From NCBI GenBank assembly GCA_901472405.1, contig LR590463.1, positions 930,001 to 994,000 on the forward strand: a stretch of 64,000 bases of DNA, in the 5' to 3' direction. Every line of letters begins with the position of its first letter. Position 1 is the stretch's first letter. Both the position numbers and the translations under genes were made by a program. The stretch comes from Serratia rubidaea (GTDB taxonomy: Bacteria; Pseudomonadota; Gammaproteobacteria; Enterobacterales; Enterobacteriaceae). Below the pieces are notes generated by a model that worked only from the letters and a program-made list of their open reading frames with translations, was not told where the DNA came from and did not search any database. Below are positions 1 through 12,456 of the stretch, one piece after another.

Positions 1-1347
<1,347 letters not shown>

Positions 1348-1520
1348 CCTAAAGATATCCTGACTGTGCAGTGTCCACACAGATTGTCTGATGAAAAGAA
1401 CGAGCAAAGCGTCGATGCGTTGGGGGTACGGTGACAAATAACAATGTCGCTCGATTTTCCTGGGAAAATCTCACCCTTACACGAAATTAGCGAATCAGTG
1501 ATTCGCTAAGAAAATTTCGT

Positions 1521-1596
1521 GTCCCCTTCGTCTAGAGGCCTAGGACACCGCCCTTTCACGGCGGTAACAGGGGTTCGAATCCCCTAGGGGACGCCA
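1521..1596 (+). tRNA. gltT: tRNA-Glu (anticodon TTC)
   Basis: A 76-base cloverleaf with encoded CCA end lies in the rRNA spacer. The acceptor stem GTCCCCT pairs with AGGGGAC, the anticodon loop reads CTTTCAC (TTC anticodon), and the T arm is GGGGTTCGAATCCCC. rRNA operons with a single tRNA-Glu spacer are usual in Enterobacterales. Confidence 0.96.
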
Positions 1597-1669
1597 CTTG
1601 CTGATATCGGGTGAAAGACGGTATCAAACGATATCTCAAAACTGACTTGCGAGTCATGTTTGAGATATT

Positions 1670-1681
1670 TGCTCTTTAACA
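1670..1681 (+). promoter_or_regulatory. boxA antitermination element of the rRNA operon
   Basis: The sequence TGCTCTTTAACA matches the enterobacterial rrn boxA, the NusB/NusE loading site that lets RNA polymerase read through the rRNA operon. It lies in the spacer before 23S, where a second boxA is usual. Confidence 0.8.
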
Positions 1682-1813
1682 ATCTGGAACAAGCTGAAAA
1701 TTGAAACATGACGGCTGAAACTTGTCCCTCCGTAGAAGTTTGGGATAAGGAGTAACCTGTCATAGAGTCTCTCAAATGTTTGCAACGCGAAGTGAAACAT
1801 CTTCGGGTTGTGA

Positions 1814-4722
<2,909 letters not shown>

Positions 4723-4822
4723 ACAACACCGAAGGTGTTTTAGAGAGACGGGTTGAATTTTCAGTGAAGTTCCGAGATTGGTTCTGATGGCTACGAGGTA
4801 GCGGTCGGGATGAAACAGAATT

Positions 4823-4942
4823 TGCCTGGCGGCAATAGCGCGGTGGTCCCACCTGACCCCATGCCGAACTCAGAAGTGAAACGCCGTAGCGCCGATGGTA
4901 GTGTGGGGCCTCCCCATGCGAGAGTAGGACACTGCCAGGCAT
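4823..4942 (+). rRNA. rrf: 5S ribosomal RNA
   Basis: A 120-base gene from TGCCTGGCGGC to CTGCCAGGCAT, whose ends pair to form helix I. It is nearly identical to E. coli 5S, including the CCCACCTGACCCCATGCCGA segment, and lies 100 bases after 23S. Confidence 0.97.
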
Positions 4943-5031
4943 CAAATAAACGTTATCAGCGTGACGTCTGATAATCGCAAGGTTGAGAAGAGACCTTGCT
5001 GCTTTGTAAAAAGCAACGTAACAGAATCGGT

Positions 5032-5108
5032 GGAGCGGTAGTTCAGTTGGTTAGAATACCTGCCTGTCACGCAGGGGGTCGCGGGTTCGAGCCCCGTCCG
5101 TTCCGCCA
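5032..5108 (+). tRNA. aspU: tRNA-Asp (anticodon GTC), first copy
   Basis: A 77-base tRNA with encoded CCA: acceptor GGAGCGG pairing with CCGTTCC, anticodon loop CTGTCAC, T arm GGGTTCGAGCCCC. It closes the rRNA operon, as aspU does in the E. coli rrnH operon. The copy at 26325-26401 is identical base for base, so the two form a 77-base direct repeat about 21 kb apart. The APE operon begins directly after it. Confidence 0.97.
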
Positions 5109-5119
5109 CTTTATTGATA

Positions 5120-5148
5120 AGCCCTGAGTCTCTGACTCAGGGCTTTTT
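5120..5148 (+). terminator. Rho-independent terminator of the rRNA operon
   Basis: Stem AGCCCTGAGTC, loop TCT, stem GACTCAGGGCT followed by TTTTT. It sits 11 bases after the tRNA-Asp CCA end and separates the rRNA operon from the APE operon. Confidence 0.93.
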
Positions 5149-5415
5149 CATATGCCAAAAATCCCCGCCTGCTAAAACGCTTAATACCTGGTTTTGGAAG
5201 AAAGCTGCGGCTATCCGCGTATTTAATTGCCACTTCGATTAACTTTAATGCGTTAGCGCAACGCGCCGCCGGTTGATATATAGTTAACTGACTAATAAAT
5301 AAAATTTATTTTCATTAAAATAAACGCAGGTTATAAAATCAGACTTTTAACCATGTTATCCGAGGATAAATATCATAAATTTATGCACGATATATTCTGG
5401 TGACAAGCGGGTCGC
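5149..5415 (+). promoter_or_regulatory. AT-rich region upstream of the APE operon
   Basis: These 267 bases become very AT-rich from about 5270, unlike the GC-rich genes around them, and are the only place for a promoter of the 13.5-kb APE operon. A possible sigma70 pair is TTGATA (5273-5278) with a 17-base gap to TAAATA (5296-5301), which is weak. The base bias would suit a silenced (H-NS-type) promoter, but that is inference. No tRNA-end duplicate or integrase is visible here. Confidence 0.4.
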
Positions 5416-6122
5416 ATGAAGATACTCAATTGGCGGGCGTTGGCCGCCGGATATGAAACCGCGGATAGCTGGCGTCAATGGGCCAGCCAGCCGCTCGCTG
5501 AGCTCACCCCGCAGGCGTTACCGCCTTGCCCGCATATCCCTATGATGTCCTCACGGCGCATGAGCGCAGGTACGCGATTGGCCGTCGAATGTGGGCTGAC
5601 TCTGTTGGAGCAGCAGCCTGTGGATCTGGCTATCTTTACCAGCCGCCACGGTGAGCTGGAGCGTACCCATAAGATCCTGCAGCACCTGCATCAGAAACAG
5701 CCGCTATCGCCGACCGATTTTGCCATGTCGGTGCATAATACCGCCGCAGGTTGGTTAACCATCATTGCTAAAAATACGTTACCTACCACTTCGCTGGCGG
5801 CTGGTGAAGACAGCTTTCAGCAGGGAATGATTGAAGCGCAGGGGGTATTAGCCAGCGGCGCGGCGACACGGGTTTTGTTGGTGGACTTTGACGGCGCGCT
5901 GCCCGAGGTCTATCAGCCTTTTGTCGCGCTAACCGCCGGCCCTATGCGCTGGCGCTGCTGTTGGAGGCGGGGGAGTCATGGCAATGCGCGGCGGTTGCCA
6001 GGCGTCCGGCCGCGGAACCCTTACCGCAAAGTTTATCCTTTCTGCGCAACTGGCTAAGCGGGCAACGCGATTTTATCGTACCAGGCCCGCGCCACGACTG
6101 GCGCTGGACGCATCATGGCTAA
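5416..6122 (+). CDS. apeC: APE ketosynthase-like protein, probable chain length factor ApeC (frameshifted)
   Basis: First gene of the APE operon. The roughly 235-residue product matches the beta-ketoacyl synthase-like N-terminal domain family found at the start of APE clusters. No active-site Cys context is seen; the segment SVHNTAAGW lies where a synthase would be conserved. In studied APE systems ApeC pairs with the ketosynthase ApeO as a non-condensing partner. The reading frame breaks near 5940, just after VALTAG; in the next frame the protein continues YALALLLEAGESW to a stop at 6120-6122, overlapping apeD by 8 bases. Start 5416 is the first ATG after the AT-rich leader and has no strong ribosome site. 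apeA and apeB, which precede apeC in E. coli clusters, are not found. Confidence 0.85.
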
Positions 6123-6924
6123 CGCAGCAACTAAGGCCGCCCCTTCATCCTGGCTGAACCGCTGCTGGCGCGTGTTGGCAACCGGCGGATTATTTGCCTT
6201 ATTTGGCGTCGGCGGTTTGCTGCTCTCCTGCGTTTGGTTCAACCTGTTACGCTTGGTCGTACGTGACTCGGGCCGACGTCACCAGCTAACCCAGGATGCC
6301 ATTCGCCACAGCTTTCGCGTTTTTCTGTCCGCCTGCCGTTTTTTCGGCGTGTTTGATTATGCTTTTGAACATGAAGAGCGCCTGCAGGAGGATGCCGGCT
6401 GTCTGGTGATCGCCAATCACCCCAGCCTGCTGGACTATGTGCTGCTGGCTTCGCGCATGCCGCGCTGTGACTGCATCGTTAAACAGGCGCTGTTGCGTAA
6501 TGTGTTCGTGCGCGGTGTGATCAAGGCGGCAGGCTATCTGGCTAATGCCGAGTCCGAGCGTCTGCTGGCGCTGTGTCAGCAACGCCTGGCCAGCGGCGGC
6601 ACGATCCTTATCTTTCCCGAAGGAACGCGCACCACACCGGGAAGTGCGCTGACGCTGCAGCGCGGCGCCGCAAATATCGCGATTCGCAGCCAGTGTCCGA
6701 TTCGGCTGGTCCAGATCCGCTGCGAGCCGCCAATGCTGACGAAACAGGGCAAATGGTATAATATCCCGGCGATAAAACCGCAGTTTCGCGTAACTGTTCT
6801 GGATAAGATCGACACTCGCACTTTTATGCACGAGGACGATGTTTCTCCTGCCCGCGCAGCAAGACGTTTAACCCAGCATTTAACTGACGCCTTACAGTCA
6901 GATTCTATAAATAATGAGAAATAG
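6115..6924 (+). CDS. apeD: Lysophospholipid-type acyltransferase ApeD
   Basis: 269 residues of the PlsC/1-acylglycerol-3-phosphate acyltransferase family. One N-terminal membrane segment (about residues 16-45) is followed by the catalytic block NHPSLLDYV (H-x4-D, about residues 101-106) and the acceptor-binding block FPEGTRTT near residue 165. In APE clusters this enzyme is thought to help build or attach the lipid part of the membrane-anchored polyene. It overlaps apeC upstream and apeE downstream by 8-11 bases, typical of translational coupling. Confidence 0.88.
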   Translation: MANAATKAAPSSWLNRCWRVLATGGLFALFGVGGLLLSCVWFNLLRLVVRDSGRRHQLTQDAIRHSFRVFLSACRFFGVFDYAFEHEERLQEDAGCLVIANHPSLLDYVLLASRMPRCDCIVKQALLRNVFVRGVIKAAGYLANAESERLLALCQQRLASGGTILIFPEGTRTTPGSALTLQRGAANIAIRSQCPIRLVQIRCEPPMLTKQGKWYNIPAIKPQFRVTVLDKIDTRTFMHEDDVSPARAARRLTQHLTDALQSDSINNEK

Positions 6925-7189
6925 TGGAATGCATTTATTGAGCACCGAAATCAAGCAATTGATTATTGACTCGCTCAATCTTGAAGGTATGACGCCGGAT
7001 GAGATTGACACACAGGCGCCTTTGTTCGGCGAAGGCTTAGGTCTGGATTCGATTGATGCGCTGGAATTGGGTCTGGCGCTGAAAAACCGTTATGGCGTTG
7101 TGTTGTCGGCCGAAAGCGACGATATGCGTCAACATTTTTATTCTGTGGAAACGCTGGCCGCGTTTGTTTCCGCACGGCGTAGCAAATAA
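6914..7189 (+). CDS. apeE: Acyl carrier protein ApeE
   Basis: A 91-residue acidic acyl carrier protein. The phosphopantetheine attachment motif GLDSIDALEL places the serine at residue 46. Together with ApeF it carries the growing polyene during type II polyketide synthesis. The start at 6914 overlaps apeD; the ATG at 6929 (MHLLSTEIKQL) would also give a normal carrier protein and cannot be excluded, since neither has a strong ribosome site. Confidence 0.9.
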   Translation: MRNSGMHLLSTEIKQLIIDSLNLEGMTPDEIDTQAPLFGEGLGLDSIDALELGLALKNRYGVVLSAESDDMRQHFYSVETLAAFVSARRSK

Positions 7190-7198
7190 GGGGTTTTC

Positions 7199-7450
7199 AT
7201 GGATAAGCAGCAGATTTTTGTCGAGGTTCAGACGTTGATGGCCAAGCTGTTTGAGCTTGATGCCCAGACGATTACGCCGCAGTCCGGCCTGTATGACGAG
7301 CTGGATCTGGACAGCATCGACGCCGTTGACCTGGTAGTGCACCTGCAAAAGATCACCGGCGAAAAGATCAAACCGGAAATGTTCAAGTCGGTGCGTACGG
7401 TACAAGACGTGGTCGATGCAATCGATCAATTGCTCAACCCGGGCAGCTGA
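7199..7450 (+). CDS. apeF: Acyl carrier protein ApeF
   Basis: 83-residue second carrier protein, with attachment motif DLDSIDAVDL (serine 39). It starts 9 bases after apeE behind an AAGGGG ribosome site. Two non-identical carrier proteins in tandem are a hallmark of APE clusters; in the Xenorhabdus system they have separate roles in priming and elongation. Confidence 0.92.
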   Translation: MDKQQIFVEVQTLMAKLFELDAQTITPQSGLYDELDLDSIDAVDLVVHLQKITGEKIKPEMFKSVRTVQDVVDAIDQLLNPGS

Positions 7451-7465
7451 CGCAGGCGGCGTACG

Positions 7466-8043
7466 GTGAGACGCTGGCTGGCGCGTAGCCGAACGCTGTT
7501 GCAGGCGCTGACCTGGCTATTGCTGGTACTGTATCCGTTTGCGATATGGTTTGGCGTTAGCCGCTGGGGCACGCAGCTGTTGGCGCCGTTGCTGGCTGTG
7601 CTGTTCACCCTGCGTCTGCTGTCACTGCGCGGCGGGTGGCGTCAGCACGGCGGCCTGGCGAAAATGCTGGCTCTGGTCGGCATGGTACTGGCGCTGAGCA
7701 GCTGGCTGCTGGGGCAATCCCACTGGCTGCTGTATTACCCGGTGCTGGTCAGTCTGCTGTTGCTGGCGCTGTTCGCCGGTTCCCTGTGGTTTCCCCCGAC
7801 GGTGGTCGAGCGGTTGGCGCGCCTGCGCGAGCCGGATCTGTCCGCTGCGGGCGTAGCCTATACGCGCCGGGTCACCCAGGTTTGGTGCGGGTTCTTTATT
7901 GTGAACGCCTCAATAGCGTTAATCACCTGCCAACTGGGGATATCAAGCTATGGACGTTGTACAACGGCGGGATCAGTTACCTGCTGATGGGCGCCCTGAT
8001 GGGGGGAGAATGGATCGCGAGACAAAGGATAAAACGCCGCTGA
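7466..8043 (+). CDS. apeG: APE inner-membrane protein ApeG (frameshifted)
   Basis: A hydrophobic protein of about 192 residues in the COG4648-like family, with five or so membrane segments (about residues 10-30, 32-48, 58-76, 80-98, 130-150). It starts at GTG 7466, 16 bases after apeF. The frame breaks near 7937 in a GGG run (one G missing): the first frame ends GISSYGRCT, while the family C-terminus DIKLWTLYNGGISYLLMGAL continues in the next frame to 8043. Function is unknown; it may take part in membrane handling or export of the pigment. It overlaps apeH by 34 bases. Confidence 0.82.
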
Positions 8044-9376
8044 CCTTGCCGATGAGCCGCTGGCTGGCGCAGGAGCAGGCGTCCGATCGCGTGGTTGCCT
8101 GGCGTGGCGAGCAGCGGATAACGCTGGGCCAGCTGCGTCGCGATGTCGCCGGGCTGTATCACGAGCTGAATGTGCGCAGGAACGGCGCTGGGCGCTCTGT
8201 TTTGATGACTGCTACCGTTTTACGGTCGCGTTGCTAGCGTCGTTGTACTGCGGTAAAGAGCCAATTATTTTTGGTCATCAGCGGGAAGCCATTTTACAAG
8301 AGCAGCGCGCGGACTTTGACGCGTTGTTGAGTGATTTGCCGCTGATGCTTGGCGTGCCGAGCCTGACGGTGACAGAAGGACGCACAGCGCGCGCCGCATT
8401 GCCGGAATGGCCGGAGGACGCCGGTCTGGTTCTCTATACCTCCGGGTCGACGGGGGAGCCACAGAAGGTGCATAAGTCGGTTGCGGCGCTGGATGATGAA
8501 TGCGCGCTGCTGGCTGCCTGCTGGTTGCCGCAGTTTCAGGGGCGCTGGATTGTCGCCTCCGTTTCTCATCAGCATTTATACGGCCTGAGCTTCCGGCTGT
8601 TTATGCCGATGGCCTGCGGCGTGCCGTTCGACGCGCAGCTCACGCAATACCATGAACAGCTGATTGCCAAACGTCAGGTGGGACAACTGCTGTTTATCAG
8701 CAGCCCGGCCTGGCTGAAACGCCTGGATAGCGCGCTGAGCCCGCTGGATTGCGCGCAGGTGTTCTCCGCCGGCGGACCGCTGACGTTCGCTGAGGCGCAG
8801 CGCTCACAGCATTTGCTGGGCGCGTTGCCGTTGGAGATCTATGGCGCGACGGAAACCGGGGTTATCGGCTGGCGGCAGCAGCAACGGCCAGAGACGCCGT
8901 GGCGCCTGTTTGACGGCGTCACCCTGCAGGTGGATGCGCAGGGGCTGGCGCAGATCGATTCTCCGCTACTTGATGCACCGCTGGTGCTGAATGATATTTT
9001 GCAACCGGCGGCGGATACGCGTTATTTTCAGCTGCTGGGGCGCAGCGATCGCATTATCAAAATTGAAGAAAAACGCCTGTCGCTCAGCGAAGTTGAACGA
9101 CGGCTGCTGGCGCTGCCGGCCATCAGCGATGCGGCGGTATTGCCGCTGCGGCGTAAGGGGCGCACCAGCCTGGCCGCGGTGATCGTTCTGTCCGCGCAGG
9201 GACGCACCGAGCGTCAGTCGCTGCCGGAAGGTCTGTTCACCCGGCGTTTACATCAGGCGCTGCGTCCGTGGCTGGAGCCGGTCGCGCTGCCGCGCAGCTG
9301 GCGGATTGTCACGGCGATCCCGCGCAATCCGCAGGGTAAACGCGCCTATGCCGAATTACAGGAACTCTTTTTATGA
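8010..9376 (+). CDS. apeH: AMP-dependent acyl-CoA/ACP ligase ApeH (frameshifted)
   Basis: ANL-superfamily enzyme of about 455 residues. It should activate the aryl starter (4-hydroxybenzoate in the Xenorhabdus system) and load it onto an APE carrier protein. Visible motifs are the P-loop-like LYTSGSTGEPQK, YGATETG, LGRSDRIIKIEEKRLS and the C-terminal catalytic lysine in PRNPQGKR. The frame breaks near 8172: reading AQERRWALCFDDCYRF needs one extra base, after which the protein joins LLASLYCGKEPI. ATG 8010 is chosen because GGGGGGAGA lies directly before it; an internal ATG at 8053 is an alternative. The end overlaps apeI as ATGA. Confidence 0.88.
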
Positions 9377-9717
9377 TGCATCCCGAGGTGCTGCAACAAC
9401 AGACAACGGAGACGAACCATGCCGTGGTGACGATGCGGCTGCCCGCCGAGCTGGCGTGGTTTCGCGGTCATTTCCCTCTGCATCCCATTTTGCCCGGCGT
9501 GGCGCAGGTTAACTGGGCGATGCAGTTTGCCGCCGCCTTGCTGCCGATTGAGGGCGACTTCTCGGGTATGGAGGTGCTGAAGTTCCAGCGACCGATCCTG
9601 CCGCTGGAAACGGTGACGTTGACGCTGGAGTGGCAGCCGACCCGACAGAAACTGTTGTTCAGCTATCGCGTCGGTGAGGTTATCGCCAGCAGCGGAAAGA
9701 TTGCCCTATGTCGCTGA
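9373..9717 (+). CDS. apeI: APE 3-hydroxyacyl-ACP dehydratase ApeI
   Basis: 114-residue hot-dog-fold protein. The segment GHFPLHPILPGVAQ is the FabA/FabZ active-site helix signature with the catalytic histidine. It should dehydrate the 3-hydroxyacyl intermediate to make each conjugated double bond; in studied systems ApeI works as a pair with ApeP. It overlaps both neighbours (ATGA with apeH, 10 bases with apeJ). Confidence 0.9.
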   Translation: MMHPEVLQQQTTETNHAVVTMRLPAELAWFRGHFPLHPILPGVAQVNWAMQFAAALLPIEGDFSGMEVLKFQRPILPLETVTLTLEWQPTRQKLLFSYRVGEVIASSGKIALCR

Positions 9718-11428
9718 ATAATGAGTTTCGACCCTGTTTGCTCGTCCCTTGTTTTAATCACGGCGCGATGATGGCCGATGTCCTGGATCAGCTGGCGGGC
9801 TATCAGCTGCCGTGCCTGGTGATTGACGACGGCAGCGATGCCGCCACGGCGACGGAGTTACAGCGCCTGGCGGCACAGCGGCCGTGGGTGACGCTGCAGC
9901 GGCTGGAGCAGAACCTCGGCAAGGGCGGCGCCGTGAGCGCCGGCCTGCAACTGGCGCAGCAGCGTGGCTTCAGCCATGCGCTGCAGCTGGATGCCGACGG
10001 TCAACATCAGTTAAGCGATATCCCCGCGATGCTGGATGAGGCTCGCCGCTATCCGCAGGCGCTGATCTCCGGCCGCCCGCTCTACGATGCGTCGGTGCCG
10101 AAGGCGCGGCTGTACGGCCGCTATATCACGCACTTTTGGGTATGGCTGGAGACGCTCTCCTTTTCGCTGCAAGACAGCATGTGCGGCTTCCGCGTCTATC
10201 CGCTGGCGGAAACGCTGGCGCTGCTGAACAGCCGCCGGCTGGGGCAGCGTATGGATTTCGATACCGAAGTGATGGTGCGTCTGTATTGGCGGGGCGTGCC
10301 CAGCCGCTTTTTACCCACCCGCGTGACCTATCCGGCGGACGGCATTTCCCATTTTGACGCGCTGCGCGACAACCTGCGTATTTCCTGGATGCACACCCGG
10401 CTGTTTCTCGGCATGCTGCCGCGCATTCCGCGGCTATTACGCCAGCGCCGGCGGCTGGCGGAGCCGCAGCACTGGTCGGCGGCGCGCGAACGTCAGGGGC
10501 TGTGGGGCATCCGTCTGATGCTCAAGGTCTATAAACTGTTCGGCCGCCGGGCGTTTCAACTGTTGCTGTACCCGGTGATCGGCTATTTCTGGCTGACCGG
10601 GCGGGCGCAGCGCCGGGCATCGCGCGATTACCTGCAGCGCCTGCGCCATTTTGCGCAGCAGCGCCAGCGGCCGTTGCCGCAGCCGCTGAACAGCTTTCGC
10701 CACTTTATGCGCTTTGGCGACGCGATGCTGGATAAGCTAGCCAGCTGGCAGGGCGAGCTACAGGGGATCCGGCTGGTGGATCGCCAGCGTTGCCAGCAGC
10801 AGATTAACTCGGGTAAGGGCACGCTGATTCTGGCGTCGCACCTCGGCGATATCGAATCCTGTCGCGCGCTGGGAGAGCTGGGCGCCGAGGTTAAGGTCAA
10901 TGCGTTGGTGTTTACCGAACACGCCGAACGCTTTAATCAGGTGATGCGCGAGGTAAACCCGCGCGCCAATCTGAACCTGATCCAGGTTTCCTCGCTGGGG
11001 CCGGAAACCGCCATGCGGCTGATGGATAAGCTGAACGCCGGTGAATGGGTGGCCATCGTCGGCGATCGCACCTCCGCCGGGCAGTATCAGCGCGGCGAGC
11101 AGCCGCGCGTGGTCTGGAGCGAGTTTCTCGGCCAGGCGGCGCCGTTTCCCCAAGGGCCGTTCGTGCTGGCCGCGGCGCTGCGCTGCCCGGTTTTCCTGAT
11201 GTTCGGCCTTAAACAGCAGGGTGAGCTGCGGGTCTATTTCGAACCCTTCGCCGATCCGCTGCCTTTGCCGCGCGGCGATCGGCAGCGGCGCTGCAGCAGG
11301 CGGTGGATCGCTATGCGGCGCGGCTGGAGCACTACTGCCTGCTGGCGCCGCTCGACTGGTTTAACTTTTTCGATTTCTGGCACTTGGCGGCCGCTGAGCC
11401 GCCCGCACGACAGGAGCCTGAGGCATGA
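9708..11428 (+). CDS. apeJ: Fused glycosyltransferase/acyltransferase ApeJ (frameshifted)
   Basis: About 573 residues in two domains. Residues 1-240 are a family 2 glycosyltransferase (LVPCFNHGAMMADVL, LVIDDGSDAATATE, QLDADGQHQLSDIP, CGFRVYPL, MDFDTEVMVRLYW). The rest is an LpxL-like acyltransferase (LASHLGDIESCRALGELGA, GDRTSAGQY). It is thought to build the sugar and lipid linkage of membrane-bound APE. The frame breaks near 11285; the family tail ALQQAVDRYAARLEHYC to DWFNFFDFW continues in another frame to the stop at 11426-11428, overlapping apeK as ATGA. Confidence 0.88.
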
Positions 11429-11854
11429 GTCTGCAAGACGATCCGCGTTTTTTCCGTACGGGTGGAGATTACCGTGCCGTTTCACGATGTCGATGCAATG
11501 GGCGTGGTCTGGCACGGCAACTACTTCCGCTATTTTGAAGTGGCGCGCGAAGCGCTGCTGAAGCAGTTTGATTACGGCTATCGGCAAATGCAGGCCTCAG
11601 GCTACGTCTGGCCGATTGTGGACACGCGGGTGAAATACATCGCGCCGCTGCGTTTTGAGCAGCGGGTGATTGTCTGCGCCACGCTGCAGGAGTACGAGAA
11701 TCGCCTGCGTATCGGCTACCAGATCCTGGACGCGGACAGCGGCCAGCGCACCACCAGCGGTTACACCATTCAGGTGGCGGTGGACGAGAGCAGTCAGGAG
11801 ATGTGTTTTGTTGCGCCGCAGGTGCTGCTGGACAAGCTGGAGGAGAAGCGATGA
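11425..11854 (+). CDS. apeK: Hot-dog thioesterase ApeK (frameshifted at start)
   Basis: A 142-residue 4-hydroxybenzoyl-CoA thioesterase family protein. The motif FHDVDAMGVVWHGNYFRYFEVAR holds the catalytic Asp. The likely start is ATG 11425, coupled to apeJ as ATGA and giving MSLQDDPRFF. To reach the conserved VRVEITVPFHD, one T of the six-T run at 11449-11454 must be removed, so the run is probably one base too long. A GTG at 11462 gives an unbroken but truncated frame. The enzyme probably hydrolyses or edits acyl thioesters in the pathway. Confidence 0.85.
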
Positions 11855-12456
11855 AAAAGTGGCTATTGATGGCGCTGTGTCTGTTCGCCGTAGGGGCGCA
11901 GGCCGTTACGCTGCCGCAGCTGCAACAGCGCTTCAGCCAGCAGGTGGTGCTGCGCGCCGAATTTGAGCAGCAGCGCAGCATCAGCGGGATGGCCAAGCCG
12001 CTGCAGTCCGGCGGTGAACTATTGATCTCCCAGCAGAAAGGGTTGTGGTGGGCGCAGCAGCGTCCCTTCCCGCTGACGCTGCTGCTGGACGATCGGCGCA
12101 TGGTGCAAACCGTGGCCGGGCAGGCGCCGCAGGTGGTGACGGCGGAAAATAACCCGCAGATGTTTCAGTTCAACCATCTGTTGAGCGCGCTGTTTCATGC
12201 GGACGGTCAGGCGCTGGAGCAAAACTTCACCCTGCAGTTCAGCGATCTGGGCGACGAGCGTTGGCGTCTGGTGCTGACGCCGAAAACCACCCCGCTGGAT
12301 AAGCTGTTTACGCGCATTACGCTCAACGGCGCCCGCTTCCTGAACACCATTGATATTGATGATAAACAAAACGACGCCACCCATATTCGCTTTTTTAATC
12401 AGCGTACCGAACCGGCGACGCTGACCGCCGAGGAGCAGCAGCGTTTTGCGCCCTAA
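11851..12456 (+). CDS. apeL: LolA-like periplasmic lipoprotein carrier ApeL
   Basis: 201 residues starting at ATG 11851, coupled to apeK as ATGA. The N-terminus MKKWLLMALCLFAVGAQA is a clear signal peptide with an AQA cleavage site. The rest resembles the outer-membrane lipoprotein carrier fold (LQQRFSQQVVLRAEFEQQRSISGMAKPLQSGG). In APE operons it likely carries the lipidic polyene across the periplasm to the outer membrane, together with ApeM and ApeN. Confidence 0.86.
   Translation: MKKWLLMALCLFAVGAQAVTLPQLQQRFSQQVVLRAEFEQQRSISGMAKPLQSGGELLISQQKGLWWAQQRPFPLTLLLDDRRMVQTVAGQAPQVVTAENNPQMFQFNHLLSALFHADGQALEQNFTLQFSDLGDERWRLVLTPKTTPLDKLFTRITLNGARFLNTIDIDDKQNDATHIRFFNQRTEPATLTAEEQQRFAP

Larger units (their letters stand above)
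1348..1813 (+). other. 16S-23S internal transcribed spacer
   Basis: This spacer carries one tRNA (Glu). It includes a long near-perfect inverted repeat at 1481-1520 just before the tRNA, a second inverted stem around 1640-1670, and a boxA antitermination element at 1670-1681. The last part before 1814 pairs with the 23S 3' flank in other enterobacteria to form the RNase III stem. That role is inferred from family knowledge. Confidence 0.85.

Noticed and set aside
11449..11454. Programmed frameshifting at homopolymers (apeK T6, yafV A6, fadE A6)
   Set aside because: Breaks are spread over about 26 genes, in many sequence contexts and both shift directions, without stem-loops or conserved slippery sites.
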